A stretch of 64,000 bases of DNA from Streptomyces luomodiensis (GCF_031679605.1 NZ_CP117522.1:9672001-9736000), one strand, 5' to 3'. Shown: positions 1-9,498, counted from the stretch's first letter. Notes: a model not told the origin generated them from the letters alone. Program-made: numbers and translations.

Positions 1-686
1 CGAGCGCCGCGACCCGGGCCGCCGACCTGACCGATCCCGGCGCGGCGACCGCCCTCGTCCAAGAGTCCTGGGCGGCGCACGGTCCGGTGGACGTCCTGGT
101 CAACGCGGCGGGCATCTACCCCTCCCTGGACATGGCCGACGTCGACGCGGCCGCCTGGGACCGGCTGTTCGCCGTCAACGCGCGCGCCCCCGTCCTGACG
201 ACCGCGGCACTCGCCCGCCTCGCCATGGCGGAAGGCCGGCCCGGCTGCGTCGTCAACATCTCCTCCGGCTCGGCCCTGCGCTCACGCCCGGGGGGCGGAC
301 CGTACGCCAGCTCGAAGGCGGCCCTCGAAATGGCCACCCGGGCCGCCGCCCTCGAACTGGGCGGACACGCCATCCGCGTCAACGCGGTCAGCCCCGGCTT
401 CGTCCTGGTCGACAGCGACTGCAATCCCGTCTCCGCCGAGTACGCCAAGGCCATCAGCGTCAACCCGCTGGGCCGCCCCGGAACGCCCGAGGACATCGCC
501 CGCGCCGTGTGCTGGCTCGCGGGACCCGACGCCTCCTGGATCACGGGGGAGGTCCTCCGCGTCGACGGCGGGTCGAGCACCGGAGCCCTCCACCTTCCCC
601 GGATCTGGCAGTCCGACGACACCCGCGCCACCGCGGCCCCCGCACCCGTGGCGGCCGTCCCCACGACAGAGGAACACGCCCGATGA
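1..686 (+). CDS. Short-chain dehydrogenase/reductase, 5'-truncated by window edge
   Basis: C-terminal three quarters of a classical SDR; the reading frame is open to the window edge, so the start lies upstream. Visible are the NAAG motif (VNAAG, codons from about position 99), the catalytic serine region (NISSGS) and the YxxxK pair (YASSK at about 303-317), followed by the PG motif and a terminal GG stretch typical of SDR C-termini. The tail after the usual SDR end carries about 30 alanine- and proline-rich residues that look unstructured. Its stop overlaps the next gene's start (ATGA), so the two are probably translationally coupled. The substrate cannot be told from sequence. Confidence 0.88.
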   Translation, partial: SAATRAADLTDPGAATALVQESWAAHGPVDVLVNAAGIYPSLDMADVDAAAWDRLFAVNARAPVLTTAALARLAMAEGRPGCVVNISSGSALRSRPGGGPYASSKAALEMATRAAALELGGHAIRVNAVSPGFVLVDSDCNPVSAEYAKAISVNPLGRPGTPEDIARAVCWLAGPDASWITGEVLRVDGGSSTGALHLPRIWQSDDTRATAAPAPVAAVPTTEEHAR

Positions 687-2905
687 GCGACACCAGCCCG
701 GAACGAGCCGCCTACACCATCGTCGGCGCGGGAGCGATCGGCGGTACTCTCGCCTTCGCCCTCGCCCGCGCGGGCCACCCCGTCACCCTCGTCGACACCG
801 ACCGTGAGCACGTCGACGCCATCCGCGCGCACGGACTCGTCCTCGCCCAGGGCGACGGCCGAACCAGCGTCCCGGTGACCGCCACCACCCCCGACACGTT
901 CACCGGCCGGCTACAGCGCGTCCTGCTGGCAGTGAAGGCTCAGGCCACCAAGAGCGCGGTCGACTGGATCGCTCCCCGCCTGGACCCGGACGGGTACGTC
1001 GTCTCGGTGCAGAACGGTTTCAACGAGGACCTGATCGCCCAACACGTCGGCGCTCACCGCACCGTGGCGGCCTTCGTCAACATCTTCGCCGACGTCATCG
1101 AACCGGGAGTGGTCCAGGACGGCGGCGCGGGAGCCCTGGTCATCGGCGAGCCCAACGGCGCCCCCCTCAGCGCACGCGTCCGCGACCTGGTCGCCGACCT
1201 GCAGAGCTGGGGCCCCGCTCGGGCCGGCGACAACATCGAGGGCTACCTGTGGGCCAAGGCGGGATTCGGCGCGATGCTCGCCGCCACCGCCCTCGCCGAC
1301 GCGCCCATGGCTGACCTGATCGACCGCCACCGCCCCGCCATGGCCGGGCTCACGGCGGAGATATTCGCCGTAGCCGACCAGCGCGGCGTCACTCTCCAGG
1401 CGTTCGACGCCTTCGACCCCCACCCCTTCCGGCACGGCGCGGACGCCACGGCACGCGACGCCGCCTTCGACCGTCTCACCGCCTGGCTGCGCACCCAGAC
1501 CAAGGACCGCAGCGGCATCTGGCGTGACCTGGCCGTACGCCACCGCCCCGTCGAAGTCACCACCCACTACAGCGACGTCATCGCGTACGCCACCCAGATG
1601 GGGCTGCCCACAGCCCTCCTGCGGACCGTCATGGACGGACTGCGCGAGCTGGAAGGCACACCGCAGAAGATGTCCGAAGAGCGACTCGACGCACTCGACC
1701 GGCTCACCGGGCAGCCGACGCCCCGGCACATCCCCGCCGACGAACAGACCGCGCCCGTCCGGCGCTGGCTGGCACACCACCGCGAAGACATGGTCGCCGA
1801 CCTGGCCGCCTACACCGCCCAGGGCAGCGCCAGCGACGACCTGGACGCCCTCGACGCCTGTCTCGCCTGGCTGCGCGACTGGCTCGACCAGCGGCTCGGA
1901 GCCCCGGACACGGAAGAGATCCTCCCGCGCGCCGAGGCCGGCGACATCATGATCCGCCGGTACCCGGCGCACGACGCCACCGCGGCCGACCAGCGCCCGG
2001 TCATGCTGGTGGGACACTACGACACCGTCTGGCCGACCGGCACTCTGGACACCTGGCCCTTCCACCGCGAAGGCGACGCCATCAGCGGACCCGGCGTCTT
2101 CGACATGAAGGCCGGCCTCGTCCAGGCGGTCTGGGCTCTGCGCGCCCTCCACGCGCTCGGCCTGCCCCGACCGGCCGTCACCCTCGTGCTCAACGGCGAC
2201 GAGGAGACCGGAAGCCTCGCCTCCCACGAGGCGATCGTCGAGGCGGGCCGCGACTGCCGACTCGCCATGGTCTTCGAAGGCGCGGCCGACGGCGCCATCA
2301 AGACCGCCCGCAAAGGCGTGGGCCTGTTCACCCTGACGGTCATCGGCACCGAGGCCCACGCGGGACTGGACCCCACCGCCGGAGCCAGCGCCGTCGACGA
2401 ACTCGCTCACCAGATCCTGCGCTTGACGGAACTCCGCGACCACGCGGCCGGAACCACCCTCAACATCGGAGTGATCGAAGGAGGCACGCGCAGCAACGTC
2501 ACGGCCGGCCGCGCCGGCGCACACCTGGACATCCGCGTGGCCACCGCCCCCGAACAGCAGCGCATCACACAGGCCCTCGCGGAACTCCGCCCCGTCGACC
2601 CCCGCACCCGCCTTGAGATCACCGGAGACTGGAACCGCCCCGTCTTCGAACGCAGCGAACCCGTCGCGGACCTCGCGCACCTGGCGAAGACCTGCGCCCG
2701 ACGGCTCGGACACGACCTCGCGGAGGCGTCCGTCGGCGGAGCGAGCGACGGCAACTTCCTCGCGGCAGCCGGTGTACCGGTCCTGGACGGCATCGGAGCG
2801 GTCGGCCACGGCGCACACGCCCGCTCGGAGAGCACCTCTGTGTCCGGCATGGTCACCCAGGCCGCGTTGACCGCCACCATCCTCACCACACTCGCCGGAA
2901 AGTGA
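683..2905 (+). CDS. Ketopantoate-reductase-like / M20 metallopeptidase fusion protein
   Basis: A single 740-residue ORF with two enzyme halves. Residues 10-330 match the 2-dehydropantoate 2-reductase (ApbA/PanE) family: a GAGAIG dinucleotide loop at 15-20, an asparagine in VQNGF (about 111), a lysine near 192 and a serine/glutamate region (SGIW at 277, VEVTTHYSDVI near 291) that align with the family's catalytic residues. Residues about 355-740 match M20 peptidases of the carboxypeptidase G2 type: the HYD zinc motif at 445-447, GVFDMKAG with the bridging Asp near 474, DEETGS with the general base Glu near 507, and a final histidine in GHGAHAR. The start is the ATG overlapping the SDR stop; an in-frame GTG further upstream lies inside the SDR gene. 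No frameshift or stop marks the junction. A plausible role is hydrolysis of an amide and reduction of the released 2-oxo acid, but this is inference. Confidence 0.85.
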   Translation: MSDTSPERAAYTIVGAGAIGGTLAFALARAGHPVTLVDTDREHVDAIRAHGLVLAQGDGRTSVPVTATTPDTFTGRLQRVLLAVKAQATKSAVDWIAPRLDPDGYVVSVQNGFNEDLIAQHVGAHRTVAAFVNIFADVIEPGVVQDGGAGALVIGEPNGAPLSARVRDLVADLQSWGPARAGDNIEGYLWAKAGFGAMLAATALADAPMADLIDRHRPAMAGLTAEIFAVADQRGVTLQAFDAFDPHPFRHGADATARDAAFDRLTAWLRTQTKDRSGIWRDLAVRHRPVEVTTHYSDVIAYATQMGLPTALLRTVMDGLRELEGTPQKMSEERLDALDRLTGQPTPRHIPADEQTAPVRRWLAHHREDMVADLAAYTAQGSASDDLDALDACLAWLRDWLDQRLGAPDTEEILPRAEAGDIMIRRYPAHDATAADQRPVMLVGHYDTVWPTGTLDTWPFHREGDAISGPGVFDMKAGLVQAVWALRALHALGLPRPAVTLVLNGDEETGSLASHEAIVEAGRDCRLAMVFEGAADGAIKTARKGVGLFTLTVIGTEAHAGLDPTAGASAVDELAHQILRLTELRDHAAGTTLNIGVIEGGTRSNVTAGRAGAHLDIRVATAPEQQRITQALAELRPVDPRTRLEITGDWNRPVFERSEPVADLAHLAKTCARRLGHDLAEASVGGASDGNFLAAAGVPVLDGIGAVGHGAHARSESTSVSGMVTQAALTATILTTLAGK

Positions 2906-3086
2906 CATCCGGCCCGCGGCAGGACGCAGCCCCGCACCGGACCGCCCGCCTGGCAGGCGAAGTGCTCTTGCACGGCGCAGCTCGCATGAGATCGGTACAC
3001 AAGATGCGGTGCACGCGGCACCGCCCGCGACGTGGAGCGGATCCGGAAAACCTGCGCAGCACGCTGCCGCCGCTCCAGCCGGCCAA

Positions 3087-3109
3087 GCCCCGGGACACCG
3101 TCCCGGGGC
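3087..3109 (+). terminator. Hairpin downstream of the reductase/peptidase fusion gene
   Basis: A perfect inverted repeat with 10-bp arms (GCCCCGGGAC / GTCCCGGGGC) and a 3-nt loop, about 180 nt after the stop at 2905. There is no T-run, as is usual in Streptomyces. The surrounding gap (2906-3203) has no supported gene. Confidence 0.5.
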
Positions 3110-3203
3110 CGTGCTGCCCTGGCCCGCGTACCGGGTGATCGCCGCCGAATGCGCCACCGGCCAGTCCACGCCGGGCCGGCTCATGGCGTCCACCGCCTCG
3201 GTG

Positions 3204-4115
3204 ATGAACGGAACGTTCTCCGCGAAGCGCCAGGGGAGCCGCGCGCCCGCCCAAAGTCAGTGGTCACTCGGGGGGCATGGGAGGCGAAGGCACGCCGCCA
3301 CCGACGGCCTCGGCCGCGCCCTCGCCCTGCGCCTCGCGACCGAGGACGACGTCCGACTCGTCCTGCACGGCCGCGACCCCGCCAAGCTCGAGCGGCTCCT
3401 CGCCGAGGTCCTCGAGTCCGGCGCCACCGCACCTGTCACCGCGACCGCCGACCTGTCCGGCCTCGACCAGGTGGCCGGGCCGGCCGATACCATCGCCGAC
3501 AGCGTCGACACCCTCGACGTGCTCGTGAACAACGCGGGCATCGGCTCCGGCGAGCCCGACGGACGCGAGCGCCGCACCAGCCGCGACGGCCATGAGCTGC
3601 GCTTCGCGGTGAACTACCTGGCGACCTTCCTGCTCACCGAGAACCTGCTCCCGCTCCTGCGGGCCTCCACGACCACGCAGCACGCCGCCCGCGTCGTCCA
3701 CGTCTCTTCCCTGGGCCAGCACCCGCTCGACTTCGACGACCTCATGCTCGAACGCGGCTACTCAGGTACGCGCGCCTACGGCCAGAGCAAGCTCGCGCAG
3801 ATCATGCACTGCTTCGACCTCGGCGGACGGTTCGCGCCCACCGAGCTGACCGCCACCTGCCTGCACCCCGGCAGCTACATGCCGACCAAAATCGTCCTGT
3901 CCGAGATCGGCGTCACCGCCGACACCCTCGACTCGGGAGCCGAGGCCACCCGCGGGCTCGCCGTCGACCCCGCCCTCGAAGACACCACCGGCCAGTTCTT
4001 CGACCGCCTCCGACCCGCCCGCGCGAACGACCAGGCCTACGACGAACAGGCCAGGGCGACCCTGCGCGCCCGCAGCCTCTCACTCGTGGACGGCCACCTC
4101 GCGACGACGCGCTGA
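3204..4115 (+). CDS. Short-chain dehydrogenase with damaged N-terminus (possible pseudogene)
   Basis: From about position 3290 the frame encodes a convincing SDR related to retinol-dehydrogenase/protochlorophyllide-reductase-like members: DGLGRALALRLA, NNAGIGSGE, HVSSLGQH and the YxxxK pair (YGQSK, about 3778-3792). The glycine-rich cofactor loop is defective: the expected TGATDGLG reads HAATDGLG, and the beta strand before it is missing. No start codon with a ribosome binding site lies just upstream; the nearest in-frame ATG is at 3204, in sequence that does not look coding. A deletion or frameshift at the 5' end is the simplest reading, so activity is doubtful. Confidence 0.55.
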   Translation: MNGTFSAKRQGSRAPAQSQWSLGGHGRRRHAATDGLGRALALRLATEDDVRLVLHGRDPAKLERLLAEVLESGATAPVTATADLSGLDQVAGPADTIADSVDTLDVLVNNAGIGSGEPDGRERRTSRDGHELRFAVNYLATFLLTENLLPLLRASTTTQHAARVVHVSSLGQHPLDFDDLMLERGYSGTRAYGQSKLAQIMHCFDLGGRFAPTELTATCLHPGSYMPTKIVLSEIGVTADTLDSGAEATRGLAVDPALEDTTGQFFDRLRPARANDQAYDEQARATLRARSLSLVDGHLATTR

Positions 4116-4217
4116 CCCGGCGCCGGCCCAGGCGGCCAGTTCGGCCCGCCACTCCGCCAGGTCCAGGTGGAGCGGCAGGCCGTGCGAGCGCTGGGTGATG
4201 ACCGTGCGGATGGCTGC
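4104..4217 (-). pseudogene. Short remnant resembling the end of an ATP-binding regulator domain
   Basis: A reverse-strand stretch encodes a segment containing RSHGLPLHLDLAEWR, which resembles the segment after the nucleotide-binding domain in large Streptomyces NB-ARC/ATPase-like proteins. Only about 38 codons are recognisable. The rest of the 4116-4520 gap contains the GH85 terminator and nothing else I can support. Confidence 0.3.
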
Positions 4218-4452
4218 TCTCCTCGGACGTTCCAGGGGCGGGCAGATCAGCAAGGTCCGCAATGAGGCGTTCGCCAACCGCCAGAGCCAGGGGAACGTCA
4301 TCGCCACCGCCATGGGCGGTGCTGGCTTGTGCTGGCAACAAGCTCAGGCTGACGGCCAGGCGCCGAACAGAAGGAACCCGGCGTCTTCGCGACCGTCGGC
4401 CACCAGGAATGAGGGAGCGCCCGGCACATGTCGTGTCAGGCGCGGCGTCCTC

Positions 4453-4494
4453 GGCCTGCCCGCGCGAGTCTCGATCGCCGCACGCGGGCAGGCC
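4453..4494 (-). terminator. Terminator hairpin of the N-glycan operon
   Basis: Two 12-bp perfect arms (GGCCTGCCCGCG / CGCGGGCAGGCC) flank an 18-nt loop, beginning 27 nt beyond the GH85 stop on the reverse strand. It ends the seven-gene glycan operon. Confidence 0.6.
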
Positions 4495-4520
4495 GTCTTT
4501 CGCGTTGTCCGCTACGCGGT

Positions 4521-7190
4521 CTAGTTGCCGCGCAGCACCGTCGTGGCCTTGTTCCCGGCGTAGTCCTCCAGCACGGCGACGACCTTGCTGGTGGAGCCGG
4601 CCATGGTCACTGTCATCGCCGGGCGGGTGGTACGGCCGCGGACGATGTACGGCTTGTTGCCCGACCCGTACGTCGTGGCGAACGACTTGGGCTGACCGTT
4701 CTCCAGGACGGTCAGGGTATGCCAGTCGGCAAGTGTTGGACGGGAGAAGGTGAAGGTGTTGCCCGATATCTTGACGGCGGTGGCGGGGTAGGGGCTGATC
4801 TCGGTGTCGGCGAAGGTGCCGCGTACACCTGTGGCCGTGCCGTTCTCGGTTTTCGCGGTCAGAAGGTATTCGTCCCCGTTGACGGGTACGCCGGTCAGGG
4901 TCGCGCTCGTCTGCTGACCGGTCACCGTGACCTTCTTGGTGAAGGGGTTGGCAGTGTCGAGGCTGCGGACCTCCAGCGTGACCGGCCGGCCGGTCTGCCT
5001 CGGGGACCATGTCGCCTTCAGCATCCCGTCGGAGCCTGCCTTGGCCGTCAGGCCGGCCGGGGCCGAGGACAGATCGAAGGACACGGTCGCGGGCTTGCTC
5101 CGGGATCCGTCGGGGCCGACCGCGACGAGCTTGATCGTCCCTGATGTGGCGGTGAACCGCTTGACGTAGTAGACGTCGTCGTAGATGCCACCGAGGTAGG
5201 TGTCGTCGAGATAGACGTCGTAGCGGCGGACCGTGTCGTAGTCGCTTCGGTGCCAGGACAGGAACAGCTCGTCGCTGCCCGGCAGCAACTGGTCGATGCG
5301 CAGCTTCTCGGGCTTGGCCGGGGTGCGGTCGACGCCGTCGTGCAGGGCCAGGGCACCCAGGTTGACCTGGTAGTTCTCGATCGGCTGTGCCCCGGCGGCG
5401 ACCACGAGGCCCAGTGAGGCGATGTGCTCACCGGCGTACTTCGACAGGTCGGCGGACACGGTGGTCCAGCCCTCGGTGCGTTGACCGGAGCCGGACAGCG
5501 GCACCTGCACCACCTTGCTCGGGTCGGAGGCCAGCACCAGCGCGAGCCGGAGCTGGGAGTCATCGTCCGCCGAGGGCTTGTTGTACGTCAGGGAGAGGGA
5601 CGACTTCGCCTTGACGCTCAGGTCGGTCTTGTAGAGGCGTACGGTGTTGTCGCTGTCGAGCCTGCCGCTGAGCACCAGCGAGCTGCCCCCGTCGTAGGCC
5701 CCGATCTTCTGGTAGGAGAAGCGGCCCGCGGGCGTGTACTTGGGGCCGTAGTCGAAGTCGGCCTTGAGCGGCGAGCTCGCGGCGTCGATCCACCACTGCC
5801 AGGTCACCGGGATGTCCTGGAGGTTGATGTTGCCCCATTCGGCGTCGTTGGAGAGCTTGCCGCCGCTCCAGGTCGACAGGCCGTGTCCGGTGTTGAAGGA
5901 CGTCGCGAAGGTGCTCCCCTTGATGACCGAGCGCTCGGCGATGTACTTCGAGATGCCCTTCCAGCTGCCCTCAGGCGTGGTGGACCCCTGGGACGAGCCG
6001 GTCCACCAGCGGCGTTCCCGGTCGAAGACCGCCGACTGGGCCGTGTCGTCGGTCTTGTCCGCGTAGTCGGAGGAGACGAAGTCGGCGCCGAGCGTGGCGA
6101 TGGCGTTCATGGGCGCGCCGTCGGCGCCGAGGTTGTCGTCGAGGTGGTACGGCTGGTCGAACTGGTACATGCCCGCCTCTACACCGGCGAAGACGCGTCT
6201 GCGGGGGTTGAGGCCCAGGCTCTCCGCATAGCTCTTGGACCGGGTGAGCTTGGACTTGTCCCACCAGTAGTTGAGGAAGACCGAGTCGGACACATCACCC
6301 TCGGCCTCGTCCCGGACGAACGGGGCGTTGACCGCGTTGAACTCGTTCTGGTACGAAACCCGGCCCGTGGCGTTGTCGATGGAGTCGTACCACTGCACAT
6401 ACAGGCCGCCGTCGCGCAGCTGCTTGAGGAAGCGCTTGAAGGTGGGGATGTCGGCCGCGGCGACCGCGTCCTCCTGGTTGAAGAAGTAGCCGTCGAAGCC
6501 GTAGTACCTGGCGACCTCGACGAGCTTCGCGGCGGCGGGGAAGTCGCCGGCGGCGTCCCGGACGAGCAGTTCGGAGTACGTCTGGTCGCCACGGTCGTTC
6601 GGGGAGAAGAAGATGCAGCCCAGCGACCGCACGCCGTTCGCGTGGGCGGCGTTGGTGTAGCCGGGATTGGGCAGGTTGACCGCCCCGAACTCGAACCACT
6701 TCTCCTTCCAGTCGAGGTTGGGGTCGTAGTAGTCCACGGGCACGCCCTCGGTGGGCATGCCGTGCCAGGAGGCGTACACATCGGAGTACTGCCAGTAGTT
6801 GAAGAGGTACTGACTGAACTCGTTGGTGTACGGGTGGCTCTCGAAGAAGGCGTTGCCGTAGTCGCCCGCGAGGGTGAGCTGCTGGGTGTCGGCGGGCAGC
6901 GCCGGGTTGCGCTGGGTCGTGGCATTGGGGGCGATACGGGTCTGCAGCGGCACCTTGGCGCGCAGCAACTCGGCGTCGGTGTCATCCGCCGGGTTCCACC
7001 GCAGCAGATCGGTGGGGGAGTAGCCGTGCTGGTAGGGCTGGTTGGCTCCGACGGCGCTCTCTCCCGTCCAGGGGAGGGTGTCACTGGCCAGAGCGGTGCC
7101 GGCGCCCAGGGTCAGGGCCAGTGCCGCTGCCAGGACACTGGTACGTGCACGGGCCGAGGCCCGTCTTCTGGCGCCGTGTGATCGTGCCAT
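4521..7190 (-). CDS. Secreted GH85 endo-beta-N-acetylglucosaminidase
   Basis: An 889-residue secreted enzyme that should cut between the two core GlcNAc residues of N-linked glycans. An arginine-rich N-terminus, hydrophobic core and ALA-S cleavage site (about 33-36) make a signal peptide. The GH85 domain fills roughly residues 50-500; GFDGYFFNQED carries the family's paired catalytic asparagine (N238) and glutamate (E240), spaced N-x-E as in characterised Endo-A/Endo-M type enzymes. The following beta-rich region includes a galactose-binding-like segment and an Fn3-like module near 625-715. It is the last gene of the operon, about 80 nt after the GH3 gene, and has no sortase signal, so it is probably released. 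Substrate class (high-mannose versus other) is inferred from the neighbouring mannosidases. Confidence 0.92.
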   Translation of the reverse strand: MARSHGARRRASARARTSVLAAALALTLGAGTALASDTLPWTGESAVGANQPYQHGYSPTDLLRWNPADDTDAELLRAKVPLQTRIAPNATTQRNPALPADTQQLTLAGDYGNAFFESHPYTNEFSQYLFNYWQYSDVYASWHGMPTEGVPVDYYDPNLDWKEKWFEFGAVNLPNPGYTNAAHANGVRSLGCIFFSPNDRGDQTYSELLVRDAAGDFPAAAKLVEVARYYGFDGYFFNQEDAVAAADIPTFKRFLKQLRDGGLYVQWYDSIDNATGRVSYQNEFNAVNAPFVRDEAEGDVSDSVFLNYWWDKSKLTRSKSYAESLGLNPRRRVFAGVEAGMYQFDQPYHLDDNLGADGAPMNAIATLGADFVSSDYADKTDDTAQSAVFDRERRWWTGSSQGSTTPEGSWKGISKYIAERSVIKGSTFATSFNTGHGLSTWSGGKLSNDAEWGNINLQDIPVTWQWWIDAASSPLKADFDYGPKYTPAGRFSYQKIGAYDGGSSLVLSGRLDSDNTVRLYKTDLSVKAKSSLSLTYNKPSADDDSQLRLALVLASDPSKVVQVPLSGSGQRTEGWTTVSADLSKYAGEHIASLGLVVAAGAQPIENYQVNLGALALHDGVDRTPAKPEKLRIDQLLPGSDELFLSWHRSDYDTVRRYDVYLDDTYLGGIYDDVYYVKRFTATSGTIKLVAVGPDGSRSKPATVSFDLSSAPAGLTAKAGSDGMLKATWSPRQTGRPVTLEVRSLDTANPFTKKVTVTGQQTSATLTGVPVNGDEYLLTAKTENGTATGVRGTFADTEISPYPATAVKISGNTFTFSRPTLADWHTLTVLENGQPKSFATTYGSGNKPYIVRGRTTRPAMTVTMAGSTSKVVAVLEDYAGNKATTVLRGN

Positions 7191-7269
7191 GCCTTTCGTC
7201 CCTTTCTCTCATGTGGTCCGGCCTGGGGGCGGGGCCGACCAGCTGGGTGGTGTCGGCCAGAGGGGCGGC

Positions 7270-9498
7270 TTACGGACGGATCGTGGTGCGCTGATCCATC
7301 ACGTACAGCTCGGTGCGGGCCTGGGCGGCGGTCGCGCCCTCGGCGAAGCAGCGCTCGGCGGGCAGGTCCCAGGCGACGGTGACGCGGGTGCGCGGCGGGA
7401 CGGTGACCCGGCGGAAGGCGAGCAGTTCGCGGCGCCGGGGCAGCACCGTCCCGCCGGTGCGGTGACCGAACAGCGGCGTGATGACCTCGGCTTCGGTGGG
7501 GGCGGGGTTGGAGACGTCCACCTCGACGCGTACCGATCGCCCGGACACCTCCGCGGTGAGGCGGTCGAATCCGACGCTGGTGTAGCGCAGCCCGAATCCG
7601 AAGGGGAACAGCACGGGGTCGGGCGCGTCCCGGTAGACGCCGACGGCCGTGTGGCGGTCGTTGTAGCGCACCGGCACCGCGCCGGGGTGGCGGGGCGCGG
7701 TGAACGGCAGCAGGCCCACCGGTTCACAGCCGCCGAGGAGCGCGTCGCTGATGGCCTCGGCGCCGTGCGGGCCGGGGTAACCGGCCCACAGCACGGCGTC
7801 CGCGTGGTCCGTCACGGTGGTGAGCACATGCGGCCGGCCCGCGATGACCACCGCGACGACGGGGCAGTCGGACCGGGCGCGCACGGCGGCCACCAGGTCG
7901 TCCTGGCCTCCGGGCAGGGACACGTCCGCGAGGTCGACGCCCTCTCCCGCGGTCGCCACGGAGGCGGGGCCCACGACGGCCCCGTTGGCGGCGAAGCCGT
8001 CGTCGTACGCGCGGTGGCTGGTGCCGCCGAGGGCGAGGATCACGACATCGGCGCCGCTCAGGTCGGCCTGCGAGGGCAGGCCCCGCGGGCATACGATCTC
8101 GGCCTGGGGCAGCGCCTGGCGCAGCGCGTGTTCCAGCGGTACGGCCGACCGCTCGGCAAGTGGCGGCACGTAGTCGCCCAGCATCGCGGTGACCTCGCGG
8201 GCGTTGGGGCCGGCGAGCACGACCTTGGTGAGGGAGCGCGGGGCCAGCGGCAGCAGCCGGTCCGGGTTGTGCAGCAGGACCAGGGACTGCCGGGCCAGGC
8301 GCCGGGACAGCCGGTCCGTCGCGCGGAACGCCGGCTCGAGCCGCTCCCGTCCGGCCGGCGGGGCCTTCTCTTCGGCGCCGGTCGCCTCCTCGGGCAGGAG
8401 GCCCAGGCGGTGTTTGAGGGTGAGCACCCGGCGGCAGGCGGCGTCGACGAGCTCGGCCACCCGAGTGTCCTGGGCGGCGGCCGACTCCAGCAGCGCGAAG
8501 GACTCGTCCCACAGCGAGAGATCCACGCCCGCCTCGAGGGCGGCCACGGCCGCGGCCGTCGGGCTGCCGGCCATCGCGACCAGGCGGTCCACGGCCAGGC
8601 CGTCCGCCATCACGATGCCGTCGAACCCGCACTCGGCGCGCAGGAAGCCGGTGAGCAGCTCGCGGTTGGCGCAGCACGGCACGCCGTCGATGTCGTTGTA
8701 GGCGGCCATGAAGCCCAGCGCCCCCGCCTCCACCGCCGCCCGGACGCTCGGCAGATGCAGTTCGTGCAGGTCGCGGCGGCCGATGACGGCGGACTGGCCG
8801 TTGCGTCCGCCGACCGCCTCGCCCTGGCCCGCCAGGTGTTTGAGCACCACGGCGACGCTACCGGCGCCCCGCGCGCCACCGGGCCCGCCCTGCATTCCGG
8901 TCACCACGGCGCGGGTGAGTTCGGCGGCCAGCAGCGGGTCTTCGCCGAAGCACTCCTCGGCCCGCCCCCAGCGCGGGTCGCGCAGCAGGTCGAGCGCCGA
9001 GACCAGCGCCAGATGCACCCCGCTCGCCGCGAGTTCGGCGGCCACGGCCGCCGCCGCCTCGGTCAGCGCGGCGGGATCCCAGCCCGCGGCGACGGCCAGG
9101 TTCGTGGGCAGCAGCGTCCCGCCGAGGGCCTGGTGGCCGTGGGGTGCCTCCTCTGAGAGCAGCACCCCGATCCGGTGACGGCCGGCCCGTACCACTTCCC
9201 CCTGGACCAGCGCCGCGACCTCGGCGCGCTCCTCGGGGCGGATGCCGTCGGCCCACGAACGGCCCGACCAGGCATCGGCGCGGAACAGCCCGTACAGCGC
9301 CCCGAGGCCGCCCCATCGGTCGATCTCGGCGCGGGCCCGGTCGGTGAGCCGGAAGCCGCCCCGGGGGGCGCGCTCGACGGCCTGCCAGCCGTACAGCCGC
9401 TGGTTGAGCTGGCCGACCTTCTCGCGCGGGGACAGCTGGGTGAGGACGCGTTCGACGGCGGCGGGCGTGGGGCCCTGCGCGTGTTCAGTCTTCGGCAT
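7270..9498 (-). CDS. Glycoside hydrolase family 3 protein
   Basis: A 742-residue three-domain GH3 enzyme: TIM barrel (about 15-330), alpha/beta sandwich (about 390-600) and C-terminal Fn3-like domain (about 650-725). The barrel has DPRWGR at 174-179, a KH pair at 220-221 and the nucleophile aspartate D299 in GIVMADG, where most relatives have SDW. There is no signal peptide, so it acts in the cytoplasm. The chosen ATG at 9498 overlaps the upstream GH5 stop by 14 nt; a longer reading frame would run back inside that gene. Enzymes of this architecture are usually beta-glucosidases, beta-xylosidases or related exo-hydrolases; the architecture differs from NagZ-type GH3 hexosaminidases. What bond it cuts in an N-glycan pathway is unclear. 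Confidence 0.9.
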   Translation of the reverse strand: MPKTEHAQGPTPAAVERVLTQLSPREKVGQLNQRLYGWQAVERAPRGGFRLTDRARAEIDRWGGLGALYGLFRADAWSGRSWADGIRPEERAEVAALVQGEVVRAGRHRIGVLLSEEAPHGHQALGGTLLPTNLAVAAGWDPAALTEAAAAVAAELAASGVHLALVSALDLLRDPRWGRAEECFGEDPLLAAELTRAVVTGMQGGPGGARGAGSVAVVLKHLAGQGEAVGGRNGQSAVIGRRDLHELHLPSVRAAVEAGALGFMAAYNDIDGVPCCANRELLTGFLRAECGFDGIVMADGLAVDRLVAMAGSPTAAAVAALEAGVDLSLWDESFALLESAAAQDTRVAELVDAACRRVLTLKHRLGLLPEEATGAEEKAPPAGRERLEPAFRATDRLSRRLARQSLVLLHNPDRLLPLAPRSLTKVVLAGPNAREVTAMLGDYVPPLAERSAVPLEHALRQALPQAEIVCPRGLPSQADLSGADVVILALGGTSHRAYDDGFAANGAVVGPASVATAGEGVDLADVSLPGGQDDLVAAVRARSDCPVVAVVIAGRPHVLTTVTDHADAVLWAGYPGPHGAEAISDALLGGCEPVGLLPFTAPRHPGAVPVRYNDRHTAVGVYRDAPDPVLFPFGFGLRYTSVGFDRLTAEVSGRSVRVEVDVSNPAPTEAEVITPLFGHRTGGTVLPRRRELLAFRRVTVPPRTRVTVAWDLPAERCFAEGATAAQARTELYVMDQRTTIRP

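Noticed and set aside
911..3193. A long reverse-strand open frame across the reductase/peptidase fusion
   Set aside because: Its translation has no family signal and the plus-strand gene carries all catalytic motifs.
3009..3203. 5' extension of the damaged SDR
   Set aside because: The extension reads as low-complexity Ala/Pro/Gly sequence and overlaps a terminator hairpin; it does not supply the missing Rossmann strand.
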